Both the position numbers and the translations under genes were made by a program. A DNA stretch of 64,000 bases from Paraburkholderia sp. SOS3 (lineage in GTDB: Bacteria; Pseudomonadota; Gammaproteobacteria; Burkholderiales; Burkholderiaceae). Positions within the stretch are counted from its first letter, which is position 1. Each line of letters starts with the position of its first letter. The stretch is from assembly GCF_001922345.1 (NCBI RefSeq), contig NZ_CP018811.1, forward strand, positions 2,418,001 through 2,482,000. The letters are read 5' to 3'. This document shows, in pieces, positions 9,023 to 17,903 of this stretch. Under the pieces are notes generated by a model. That model did not search any database. It was given only the letters and a program-made list of their open reading frames with translations, and was not told the origin of the DNA.

Positions 9023-10326
9023 TGCCGATCGATCTTTCCCCTGCCGGCCCGCCGAGCCTCTACCCTGCGCACACGCCGCGATTCTGGCCGTGGCTCGGCA
9101 TCTGGTTCTTCACCAACGCAGTGGGCGCAACGATTGTGGTTCTACTGTGGCCTGCAGGCACGCCGACACGAGGAGTGGAATTCTGGTTCTGGGTCTTCGG
9201 AATGCCAAACAGTGTCTTCGTGATGCTGCTCGGCCTCGATCGTGCCGGTTACGAGACACATTGGCTTCGCGCGCATTACCGGAATATCCATCGCCGCAAC
9301 TGGCTCGACGACAAGGTACGCGAAGCGCAGCAGCCGCTGCGCGTATTGGGTATCGGTTACAGCGTGCCACTCGGCGATCAGTCTCTTGCCGAGGCGATCG
9401 AATCGGGAAAACCGGTGATGAAGGTCCAGCGCCCGCGCCGTGGCCCGGGAACCATCCTGCACACCCGCTTCGCAGAAGACGAGACGCAAACCGACGACCC
9501 GTCCGATGTTCGGCCCGACGAAAACAACGATGAGGCCGACAGAGAACCTGTGCCACAGCCCCAACAGGTGGCAACGATCGCGCTCAAGATCGCACAGGCG
9601 TTGGAACCGCTCGTCGCGAGTCTTCGCGCGCTCACCGCGTACGATCCGGTTCACTGGCCCGAGGCACGCGTGCTGGCCGAACCCGGCGAAGAAGCGTCAC
9701 ACGTGCAGCATGTGCGCGACGCGTTGCGTGTCGCCGGTCTCCCGCCGCTCGCATGCCACGCGGTCTGCGCGGCGGACGGCTTGCTCGTTGCCGATGCATG
9801 GCTCGACGCTCGCGAACACCGACCGCTGCTCGTGATAGCCGCGACATGGCACGACGCAAAACCGCCTGCGAACAGTTGCGAAGCGTGTGTCGCGGTGCTG
9901 CTCGATTCGGGCTTCTATCGATTGCCCGCGCCGGTAAATGTCATCGGTTTGCTGCACCGTCCCGTAGCCGGAGAACTTTCGGCGCCTGGCGACCTGTTCG
10001 CGAATGCCTCCATCTGGGGGAACGTTGCGGGTGCGGACGTCAAGCGCGCGTGGATTACGGGCCTTGGTAGCGAGCACGACACTGCGCTCGTCGCGGGTTT
10101 TCGCGAGGCTTCGCTTTCCGCTATCGCAAAACAGGACGCGCAGCGGCGTCCCGACCGCATTGTCGGCGATGCGGCAGCCGTCAACGGCTGGCTGTCCATG
10201 GCGGCGTCTCTCGGGTCGCGCGAGGCCGGCGCGCATCTGATCGTCGATCGTGCACAGGCCGCGATCCTTCACGTCTATCCGCAACATTCCACACTCGAAT
10301 CCACGTACGATGCCTCCGACGCATAA
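9022..10326 (+). CDS. T6SS-linked membrane protein of unknown function
   Basis: 434 aa. Two hydrophobic segments near residues 22-41 and 51-69 (FWPWLGIWFFTNAVG; FWFWVFGMPNSVFVMLLGL), then a long soluble part with an acidic, disordered stretch at about 150-180 (DETQTDDPSD...). I recognise no family. Start ATG 9022 chosen because it overlaps the PAAR stop; a longer reading from 8968 would run inside PAAR. It overlaps tssM by 17 bases, so it is translationally tied to PAAR and TssM and may help assemble the membrane complex or the spike. Function unknown. Confidence 0.75.
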   Translation: MPIDLSPAGPPSLYPAHTPRFWPWLGIWFFTNAVGATIVVLLWPAGTPTRGVEFWFWVFGMPNSVFVMLLGLDRAGYETHWLRAHYRNIHRRNWLDDKVREAQQPLRVLGIGYSVPLGDQSLAEAIESGKPVMKVQRPRRGPGTILHTRFAEDETQTDDPSDVRPDENNDEADREPVPQPQQVATIALKIAQALEPLVASLRALTAYDPVHWPEARVLAEPGEEASHVQHVRDALRVAGLPPLACHAVCAADGLLVADAWLDAREHRPLLVIAATWHDAKPPANSCEACVAVLLDSGFYRLPAPVNVIGLLHRPVAGELSAPGDLFANASIWGNVAGADVKRAWITGLGSEHDTALVAGFREASLSAIAKQDAQRRPDRIVGDAAAVNGWLSMAASLGSREAGAHLIVDRAQAAILHVYPQHSTLESTYDASDA

Positions 10327-13300
10327 CACTCAGATACTTAGCGTAGAAGCCACGCAATCGCAATCGCGTTCGCGACGCTTTGCCGTCTGGGGATTTCCGC
10401 TCGCGGTCTTCGCGTTTGCACTGTCGGCAGGCGCGCTCATCTGGTCGAAAGGCGAACTGTTCGGCCTGCCATCGAAAGACGCGCGCATCACGGCGCTGCT
10501 GTGGACGGCCAGCGCACTCGTCGTCATCGTGTTTCTGCACTCGATCGCGCTGATGTTCGGCGCCTATGCCGCGGCGGCGCGCCTGTTCCGTCACGAAGCC
10601 GGCGCAGGCAACGAACCGCGCGCGGCGGCGCGGTTCAAACGCGATCCGCGCCTGCAATACGTGATCGACGAACTGCGCGTCGCCCATGGCTGGCGCTGGC
10701 GTAACCGTACGCCATGGCTGATGTTGACGGGCAGCGACGAGCGGATCGACGAAGCGGCGCCGGGTCTCAAACAGGCGGGCGCAATGCTGGCCGCCGGTAC
10801 GGTGCTCGTACATGCGGCGCCGGACGGCATCGAAGCCGCTCAATGGCGCCGGCACATCAGCCGGGCTCGCCGACGCCGACCGGTCGATAGTCTCGTGCAC
10901 GTCGTACGGATGGGGGAGGGCGCACGGCTCGAATTCGATCAGGCGCGCACGCTCGCGGCCATTGCGTCGGACCTCGGCTGGGCGGCGCCCATCACGTTCC
11001 TGCACACGGTCGAGGCAAGCGGCGGACAGCCGGAGCGATTCGAAGCAGTCGGCGCATGGATGACGGCGCGCACGAGCAAAACAAGGCAGGCGGCGGCCGG
11101 CACACTGAGCGACGATCTGATCGAACTCGAATGGCTTACGGCGAGCCCCGGCGTCGAACTGTGCGTCGAGCAGGGATGGATACGTTACCTCGCGCAGGTG
11201 TCGAAATATATCGGCGACCAGCGCGACCGGATTGTCGAAAACTGGACCGGACTCGTCGCATCAGGATGGTTGCGTGCGCAACTGGCCGGCGTCATGTTCG
11301 CACCGGTCTACGGCGGCGCAGGCCGCACGCCCGTACCCGTGCCGGAGGAAAGTGCCGTCGCCGCCATGCAAACGACGCCGACAGGACATCCCGCCGGGAC
11401 GGTTCCGGCACCGGCAGCGGTGGCGATGCGTGGGCAACCGGCCTCTCTGATTCCCGCGTGGCAGTCGATCGGCAGCAGTCCGCTGTGCCGCCGTCGCGGC
11501 AAACGCGTGGGCTTTCACTGGCCGAACGCGCTTGCCGCGCTGGCGACGGCCTGTGCGATCGGCTGGTGCGCCGCGCTGACCGTGTCGTTTATCGGCAACC
11601 GGCAGTTGGTTCTTGACGCGCAAGCGGTCGCCCATGCGGCGCTTGCCGCGCAACCGGGCACACCGGATGCCCTGCGTGCGCAGCTTGCATTGCAACTGCA
11701 GATCGATACGCTCGAATACCGGCACGAACATGGTGCGCCGTGGTACCTGCGCGCGGGCCTGAGCCGCAACGACGCGCTGCTCGATGCGTTGTGGTCGCCG
11801 TATGCGGCAGTCGCTGCGCGCAACCTGCAGCGTCCCGTCGTCGCGTCGCTGGAACAGGCATTGAGAGACATGAGCGAAGCACGCGCCGACGCACTGCAAA
11901 CCGAGAGCGCGCGGCAAAGCGGATACCGCACGCTGAAGACGTATCTGATGCTTGCAGAGCCGCAGCGCACCGATGCAGCCTTTCTCGGGAAGGCACTGAT
12001 AGCCTCGTGGCCGCTGCCTTCCGGCATGTCCGCCGGTGAGCGAGACGACCTCGCTCGACGTCTCGCAGGCTTCTACGCCGGTCATCTGAGCGCGCACCCG
12101 GAATGGCGCGCGCATGCGTCGGACGCGCTGGTAACGGGCGCGCGCAAGATGCTCGTCAATCAGTTGGGTCTCGCGAATGCCGACGACACGGTGTACGAGT
12201 CCATGCTCGCGAGCGTGCGCGGCAAGTACGCGGATGCCTCGCTCGCGACGCTGCTCGATGGTGCGGATGCACGCGGGCTCTTCAGCACCGCGCAGACGGT
12301 GCCCGGTATCTACACGCGCGCGGCGTGGGACGGCGCCATCGCCGACGCAATCGAGAAGGCGGCCGACGAGCGGCGCATAAGCGGCGACTGGGTGCTCGGC
12401 GGCGACGAGCGCGCACGGTCAGGCGCAAAGCTTGCCGAACGCACGGGCGGCGCGACATCGGCGGCCGACGACAAGCGAGCCGCGCAGGCGTTGAAACAAC
12501 GGCTCACCGCTCGCTACTTCGCGGAATACACGGCGGCCTGGCAGCGCATGCTGAACAGCATCCGGTGGCAGCCGGCGGGCAGCCTCAACGAAGCGATCGA
12601 CCAGCTCACACGGCTTGCGGACGCGCAAACCTCGCCCGTGATCGCGCTGATGAAAACAATCGCGTATGAGGCGCAAGCGGGCCGACGATCGGAAGCGCTG
12701 GCCGACAGGCTGGTGCGCACGGCGCAAGATCTGATCGGCAGGAAGAGCGGCGACAACAGCGACGACAACCGCAATAGCGCCACGCAAACACCCGCCATCG
12801 ATCCGCTCGACAAGTCGTTCGGTCCATTGCTCGCGTTGATGGGAGACCTCGGCGCGACCCGTGCGGCCGACAGCAAGGTTGCCGGCGGGCCCGTGACGTT
12901 GAGCGGCGTAAGCCTCGCGCATTACCTCACGGTGGCCACCACGATGCGTCTGAAACTGCAGCAGATCGCCGCGAGTCCCGATGCGCAGGCGCTGGCCCGT
13001 TTGTTGGCGCAGGCAATCTTCCAGGGCAAGTCTTCCGATCTGTCGCAGGCACGCGAAGATGCCGCGCTCACTGCTGCCAGCCTCGGCGCACAGTGGGCGG
13101 GCTTTGGCGATGCGCTGTTCGCGCGACCGCTCGATGCGGCATGGCAAACCATTCTGCAGCCGGCCGCGGCGAGTCTGAACGAGGCGTGGCGCAACAGTGT
13201 GGCGATGCCGTTCCGAACGACGTTCGACGGCCGCTATCCGTTTTTCGAAACGAATGCCGATGCATCGTTTGCCGAACTGGGACGCTACGTGCGTCCGGAC

Positions 13301-13972
13301 ACGGGCCTCGTCAGCCGTTTCATCATGGCTGAACTTCGCGGCATTCTCCGGCGCGAGGGCGATCAGTGGGTGCCCGACGAACTCGCGCCGCGGTCGCTGC
13401 AGATCGATCCGGCGTTTCTTGCAGCGCTCCGTCAGCTTTCGACCATCGGTGCGCAGGCCTATGCGCAGGGCGATGCCGGATATCGCTTCGAGATCATGGC
13501 GTTGCCGAGCGCGCAAGTGACACGCACCGAGCTCGTCGTCGACGGCAAACCGATTGTCTATTTCAACCAGCGGCAGTCATGGACCGCGCTCACGTGGCCC
13601 GGCGACGGACTGAACGGACGCGCCGGCCTGATGTGGCAGATGGTCAACGCAGGCTTGCGCGAGGCCTTCGACACGACAGGAGACTGGGCATTCTTGCGGC
13701 TGCTCGCAAAGGCTCAGGTCAAACAGCTCGACAGTAGCCGCTATGAGCTGACGTGGGATCAACCGGATGCAGCGCCGCTGCGTTACGTGCTGCGCACGCA
13801 GCTCGGTGCAGGTCCGCTCGATCTGCTGAAGCTGCGCGGTTTCAGAATGCCCGAGCGCATTTTCCTCGTCGGCAGGGCCGGCGCCATGCACGTGGCGCAC
13901 CTCGCGCAGCCCACAGACGCAAGCATGCCGCGTGTCCCCGTTCTTCCCCCTCTACCGCCGAGCTTGCAATGA
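10310..13972 (+). CDS. tssM: TssM (IcmF/VasK) T6SS membrane-complex protein
   Basis: 1220 aa, a normal TssM length. Inner-membrane anchor of the T6SS baseplate. Three transmembrane segments at about residues 25-45, 61-85 and 404-428 give the classic IcmF layout: cytoplasmic region between TM2 and TM3, then a large periplasmic region with the ImcF-related middle and the IcmF C-terminal domain (QRQSWTALTWPGD near residue 1090). The position of the usual NTPase P-loop reads PWLMLTGSDERIDEA (about 135-149), so no GxxxxGK[ST] is present. Start ATG 10310 chosen because MPPTHNTQ leads directly into TM1. Overlaps tssF by 4 bases. Confidence 0.92.
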   Translation: MPPTHNTQILSVEATQSQSRSRRFAVWGFPLAVFAFALSAGALIWSKGELFGLPSKDARITALLWTASALVVIVFLHSIALMFGAYAAAARLFRHEAGAGNEPRAAARFKRDPRLQYVIDELRVAHGWRWRNRTPWLMLTGSDERIDEAAPGLKQAGAMLAAGTVLVHAAPDGIEAAQWRRHISRARRRRPVDSLVHVVRMGEGARLEFDQARTLAAIASDLGWAAPITFLHTVEASGGQPERFEAVGAWMTARTSKTRQAAAGTLSDDLIELEWLTASPGVELCVEQGWIRYLAQVSKYIGDQRDRIVENWTGLVASGWLRAQLAGVMFAPVYGGAGRTPVPVPEESAVAAMQTTPTGHPAGTVPAPAAVAMRGQPASLIPAWQSIGSSPLCRRRGKRVGFHWPNALAALATACAIGWCAALTVSFIGNRQLVLDAQAVAHAALAAQPGTPDALRAQLALQLQIDTLEYRHEHGAPWYLRAGLSRNDALLDALWSPYAAVAARNLQRPVVASLEQALRDMSEARADALQTESARQSGYRTLKTYLMLAEPQRTDAAFLGKALIASWPLPSGMSAGERDDLARRLAGFYAGHLSAHPEWRAHASDALVTGARKMLVNQLGLANADDTVYESMLASVRGKYADASLATLLDGADARGLFSTAQTVPGIYTRAAWDGAIADAIEKAADERRISGDWVLGGDERARSGAKLAERTGGATSAADDKRAAQALKQRLTARYFAEYTAAWQRMLNSIRWQPAGSLNEAIDQLTRLADAQTSPVIALMKTIAYEAQAGRRSEALADRLVRTAQDLIGRKSGDNSDDNRNSATQTPAIDPLDKSFGPLLALMGDLGATRAADSKVAGGPVTLSGVSLAHYLTVATTMRLKLQQIAASPDAQALARLLAQAIFQGKSSDLSQAREDAALTAASLGAQWAGFGDALFARPLDAAWQTILQPAAASLNEAWRNSVAMPFRTTFDGRYPFFETNADASFAELGRYVRPDTGLVSRFIMAELRGILRREGDQWVPDELAPRSLQIDPAFLAALRQLSTIGAQAYAQGDAGYRFEIMALPSAQVTRTELVVDGKPIVYFNQRQSWTALTWPGDGLNGRAGLMWQMVNAGLREAFDTTGDWAFLRLLAKAQVKQLDSSRYELTWDQPDAAPLRYVLRTQLGAGPLDLLKLRGFRMPERIFLVGRAGAMHVAHLAQPTDASMPRVPVLPPLPPSLQ

Positions 13973-15786
13973 GCGACGATCCAGACTTCCTTAAATACTT
14001 CGACGCTGAGATGCGCTATCTGCGCGAGGCCAGTGCGGAGTTCGCCGCGGCGCATCCGCAAGCGGCGCGCCGACTCGGTTTGCTGACGCCCGGCGCGAGG
14101 CACGACAGTGTCGACCAGCTCTACCAGGCATTTGCCTTTCTGACGGCGCGGCTGCACGCGAAACTCGACGACGCGCTTCCGGAAATAACGGACCCGCTGC
14201 TCGGCAATTTGTGGCCGCATACGGCCCGCACGATTCCGTCGCTCGCGATCCTCGAATGTGTGCCGCGCGCAGGCGAAGCGAGGCTGCTCGGCACGCTGCC
14301 CGCGGGACTCGCCGTCCATTCGAGCCCTGTCGGGCCCGATCGCGTCGTGTGCCGGTACCGCACCACGCAAAGCGTCGATTTGCTGCCGCTCGATGTGTGC
14401 GAGGCCCGGGTCGCCGTGCGCGCCGATGGCCGCACCGTGATCCGTCTCGCGTTCGACTTGCGGCATGCCGAGCAGCGGCAAATCGACGACTTGTCGCGCA
14501 TTCGCCTATATCTGCATGGAGATCGGGCTACGGCGTCAGCGCTTTATGCAGCGCTCACGCGTCAGGTCAGCGCGATCGGCGTGCGTATGCCGCTGATCCG
14601 CGACGGGCAACTGCTCTCGCAGCCGGGGCTCAAGTTCGAGCGGTCCGGCTTCGGACCGTCGTCGCGCCTGTCGCCGGTCGACGAGACACAGGCCAAAGCA
14701 GGGCAAAACTTCGACCGTGAGCAAACGATGCTCGAGTATTTTGCCTTTCCCGAGAAGTTTCATTTCGTCGATCTATGCGGGTTCGATGCCGCGAGCGTGC
14801 CCGTTAGCGAAACACGCATCGAATTCGAGATCGAACTCGCGGGCTCGCTATGCGCCGATGTGCAGATCGACTCGACCAACATCCGGCTTTTTTGCACGCC
14901 GCTCATCAACCTGTTCGAGACCGACGCCGAGCCGCTGAGGCCTCGCGACATCCACGATCGGGAGCATCGGTTGAGAGTGCAGGGCGATGACAGCGATAAC
15001 GCTCAGGCGTACGACGTGGTTTCGGTGACGGCGACCGATCCTGTGAATAGCAGGCGCCACGAGTACTGCGCTTTCAAGGCGTTCCGTCATCGCGGCGGCA
15101 TGATGCGCTTCGATGCGCCGGAACGGTATTTCCATACGGCAACGCGGGCTGGCTTGACGAGTGACCGGCAATTATCGGTGACGCTTGGCGGGCAGAGCTG
15201 GGAGCCTGGCGCATCGTCTGGTCCCGCGCCCGACCAACACATTGCGGTGCGGGTATTGGCAAACAACGGACGCCTGCCGCGCATGGCACTCGCCGATTCG
15301 ACGATCACCGAACCCGCCTCGGACTTCCCCGGCATCGACCGTGTGCGAAACCTTACCGCGCCAACCATGCCGCTCTATGCGCCGCGCCAGCGCAGTCGAT
15401 ACGACTGGCGCGTGATCGCGCACTTCAGCGGAGGCGGCTGCGCCGAATTGAACATGCTGGACGAGCGCGTGCTGCGCGGTGCGCTTGCGTTATATGACTG
15501 GACCGAACTGCCCGACAACGCGCAGCGCATTGCGGCGATCGAGCGCGCGTGGGTGACCGCGGACAACTTCGTCGATTATCGGTCGGCCGTGCGCGACGTC
15601 CGGATCCACGTCGCGATCGATGCGGCGAAATTCGCCGGAGCGGGCGACGTGGCGTTGTTTGGCGACGTGCTAAGCCATTTCGTCGGACGTTACGCGAGTT
15701 TCAATTATTCGGTGCGACTGGTGCTCATTGCCGACGGTAAAGAGACCGTCTATGCACGCAACGACTTCGACGGAGCGCCATTTTAG
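13969..15786 (+). CDS. tssF: TssF (VasA/ImpG) T6SS baseplate protein
   Basis: 605 aa, usual for TssF. Baseplate wedge component that works with TssG and TssK. N-terminus FLKYFDAEMRYLREASAEFA and the PHTARTIPSLAILE stretch are family signatures. Starts at ATG 13969 in an ATGA overlap with tssM. In complete clusters tssG follows directly; here the next gene is convergent and unrelated, so tssF ends the operon and TssG must come from another locus. Confidence 0.92.
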   Translation: MSDDPDFLKYFDAEMRYLREASAEFAAAHPQAARRLGLLTPGARHDSVDQLYQAFAFLTARLHAKLDDALPEITDPLLGNLWPHTARTIPSLAILECVPRAGEARLLGTLPAGLAVHSSPVGPDRVVCRYRTTQSVDLLPLDVCEARVAVRADGRTVIRLAFDLRHAEQRQIDDLSRIRLYLHGDRATASALYAALTRQVSAIGVRMPLIRDGQLLSQPGLKFERSGFGPSSRLSPVDETQAKAGQNFDREQTMLEYFAFPEKFHFVDLCGFDAASVPVSETRIEFEIELAGSLCADVQIDSTNIRLFCTPLINLFETDAEPLRPRDIHDREHRLRVQGDDSDNAQAYDVVSVTATDPVNSRRHEYCAFKAFRHRGGMMRFDAPERYFHTATRAGLTSDRQLSVTLGGQSWEPGASSGPAPDQHIAVRVLANNGRLPRMALADSTITEPASDFPGIDRVRNLTAPTMPLYAPRQRSRYDWRVIAHFSGGGCAELNMLDERVLRGALALYDWTELPDNAQRIAAIERAWVTADNFVDYRSAVRDVRIHVAIDAAKFAGAGDVALFGDVLSHFVGRYASFNYSVRLVLIADGKETVYARNDFDGAPF

Positions 15787-15806
15787 CGAGCGCAATTCGC
15801 GCAGCC

Positions 15807-17402
15807 TCAACGGCCATTCGTGCCGATCATTCGCTGCGCGTCCTCGCAACTGAGCGGCTCGCGCATCGCTTCGGCAAGCTTCGCTAGCTCCGTATCGCGG
15901 CCGCAGCCCAGCGCGCCGGCCACATAGCCGTGCTTGCACAGCAGCGCGACGAACTCGTACTGGTCGGGCTTGCCCGTCATCACGACTTCGTCCCATGCTT
16001 GCGGGTGACCGAGATAGTTGAAGTTCCGTTCGAAGTGGTAAGTCCAGAAGAACGGCACGAGCGGTTCCGGATCGCCGCCGCCGGCCATCGCGCGAGCCGC
16101 CGCGCGCGCATGCTGCTGCGCGACGCGCCAGTGCTCGATACGCACGCGGCGGTTGTCGCCGTATGGAAACGCGGCGACGTCGCCAGCCGCGTACAGGTTG
16201 TCCGCGACGCGCATCGACGCGTCGACGTTCAGTCCGCCATCGTCGTTGTGCGCAACGCCGGTCACGAAATGCGTCGCCGGCGCGACGCCCGTGCCGACCA
16301 CGAGGAAGTCGCAATCGAGCACATCCCCGCCCGAGAGCCTCACGCGCAGCGGGGTACCGGTCTCGACGCCTTCAATTTGCGTGCGCATGCGCAATTCGGT
16401 GCCGTTCTGTTCGTGAAGCTTCATAAAGATGCGGCCGAGCTCGGCGCCGAACTGCTTCTCGAACGGCACGCTGTCCGGCGAGACGACCGTCACGCGCAGA
16501 TTGCGCTTGCGCAGCGATGCGGCAACTTCGAGCCCGACAAAGCTTGCGCCGAGCACGACCGCATGTTTTGCCTGCGCCGCGAGTCCGGCGAGGCGCGCCG
16601 CGTCGGCGCGGTTGCGCAGCAGTAACAGCCGCTCATTGAGCGCCGGATCTTCGCTGCCGCGTAACGGCGGCATTTTCGGCGTGCCGCCCGTGGCGACGAG
16701 CGCTGCGTCGTAACGCAGCATCGGCCTGCCGTCGAACTCTATTTCGCGGCGCTTTGCGTCGAGCCGCGTCGCATGCGCGTGAAGCCGCTCGATCTTGTGC
16801 CGCTCGAAAAAGCCATCGGGCAGCAGCGGCGGCACGTCGTCGACTTTCATATCGCCGGACGGTACGAATTTGCTCAATGTCGTGCGGTCGTACGGCGCAT
16901 GCGCGTCGTCGTCGATCAGCACGATGCGCTCGCGATAGCCGAATTCGCGCAGCGCCGCACACGCGGCCGCGCCAGCCGCTCCAGCGCCGATGATGACGAA
17001 GACGCGCTGGGTCGCGGATTTCGTCGCGCCAGCGCCTCTCGTCGACACGGCTACCGGCTCGCCCTCGATTCCGGTTCTGGTCTCGGCATGCGCCGACACC
17101 AGCACGTTGCCGCCGTCGATCTCCACCGGATAGCGCGTGAGCGGCAGCAGCGCCGGCGGCTCGACGATCGCACCGCTTGCGACGTCGAACGTCGCCTTGT
17201 GCCACGGGCAGATCAGTCGCCCATGGCAGAGCGCGCCTTCTTCGAGCGGCGCACCGGCATGCGGGCAATCGGCGCCGTAGGCATGAACGGTTTCGCCCGC
17301 GCGAATCAGCACGATCGGCGTGTCGCCGACCTTGACGCGGCGCGGACGGGCCTCTTCGAGATCGGCAAGCGCGGCGACCTTTTGCATCGGTTGAGTGGAC
17401 AT
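15807..17402 (-). CDS. Rieske [2Fe-2S] domain fused to FAD/NAD-dependent ferredoxin-reductase-like domain
   Basis: 531 aa. Rieske domain at residues 1-105: CPHAGAP (Cys46, His48) and CPWHKAT (Cys65, His68) ligate the cluster. Then a glutathione-reductase-type FAD fold beginning VFVIIGAGAAGAAAC near 133, an NAD(P)-binding VVLGASFVGLEVA near 292, and NLYAAGDVAAFP near 425 as the FAD ribityl motif. This architecture is like AIFM3/ApoB-type reductases that feed electrons to oxygenases or control redox. ATG 17402 chosen; a longer frame to 17537 lacks coding character. Cytosolic; no partner oxygenase nearby, so the electron acceptor is unknown. Confidence 0.9.
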   Translation of the reverse strand: MSTQPMQKVAALADLEEARPRRVKVGDTPIVLIRAGETVHAYGADCPHAGAPLEEGALCHGRLICPWHKATFDVASGAIVEPPALLPLTRYPVEIDGGNVLVSAHAETRTGIEGEPVAVSTRGAGATKSATQRVFVIIGAGAAGAAACAALREFGYRERIVLIDDDAHAPYDRTTLSKFVPSGDMKVDDVPPLLPDGFFERHKIERLHAHATRLDAKRREIEFDGRPMLRYDAALVATGGTPKMPPLRGSEDPALNERLLLLRNRADAARLAGLAAQAKHAVVLGASFVGLEVAASLRKRNLRVTVVSPDSVPFEKQFGAELGRIFMKLHEQNGTELRMRTQIEGVETGTPLRVRLSGGDVLDCDFLVVGTGVAPATHFVTGVAHNDDGGLNVDASMRVADNLYAAGDVAAFPYGDNRRVRIEHWRVAQQHARAAARAMAGGGDPEPLVPFFWTYHFERNFNYLGHPQAWDEVVMTGKPDQYEFVALLCKHGYVAGALGCGRDTELAKLAEAMREPLSCEDAQRMIGTNGR

Positions 17403-17903
17403 GGGAAACCTCGTGACGGTCGTATCGTGAAACGGAAGGTCGCGAAGGGCACGGACGTCAAGCGCGGCGCTGGTTCGAGCGCGATGGGCGGCGTGCGCGA
17501 TTCGCGATGGACCACGGATTGCCGGAACGCCTCGCAAACGCTGTGCCGGTGGCTCGGGAAAGGGTTCCAGGCCTGCAATTGCGCCGCTCGGTATTTACCT
17601 GCTTTACCTGCGGTTTGCGTCGGCGGTGTCCCGTCCGGTTGGTGCCGCGCTTGCGTCGCATAGGCGCTCGTGGCGTGCATCGCCCGATGCGCCGTCACGT
17701 CTGCGAGGCCTGCAGTTACGACACGGCAACGACACGGCAGGCAATTTCGCGCATAGGCATGACGCTTGCGGTTCAAGTGACATTGACATGGCATGCGTGC
17801 ACTGACGGCCGCAACGGACAGTGCTTCGGATCATTTGAAGCTGCGTCCCAATTGCTCCGATCGTTGAGGCGCATGCCGCAGTGATTCCCCGACGGAGGTT
17901 TCG
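17403..17903. other. divergent intergenic region, no gene seen
   Basis: About 500 bases between two divergently transcribed genes. A 125-codon plus-strand frame (17507-17884) and minus-strand frames exist but have Arg/Cys-rich, low-complexity translations typical of GC-rich noise. Probably holds both promoters; no clear operator or RNA found. Confidence 0.5.

Noticed and set aside
21..15786. insertion sequence or integrase at the edges of the T6SS island
   Set aside because: No transposase, integrase, tRNA or flanking direct repeat was found at either edge.
17507..17884. 125-codon plus-strand open frame between the Rieske reductase and dehydrogenase genes
   Set aside because: Arg/Cys-rich translation without a good start site or recognisable motif; typical of GC-rich intergenic noise.
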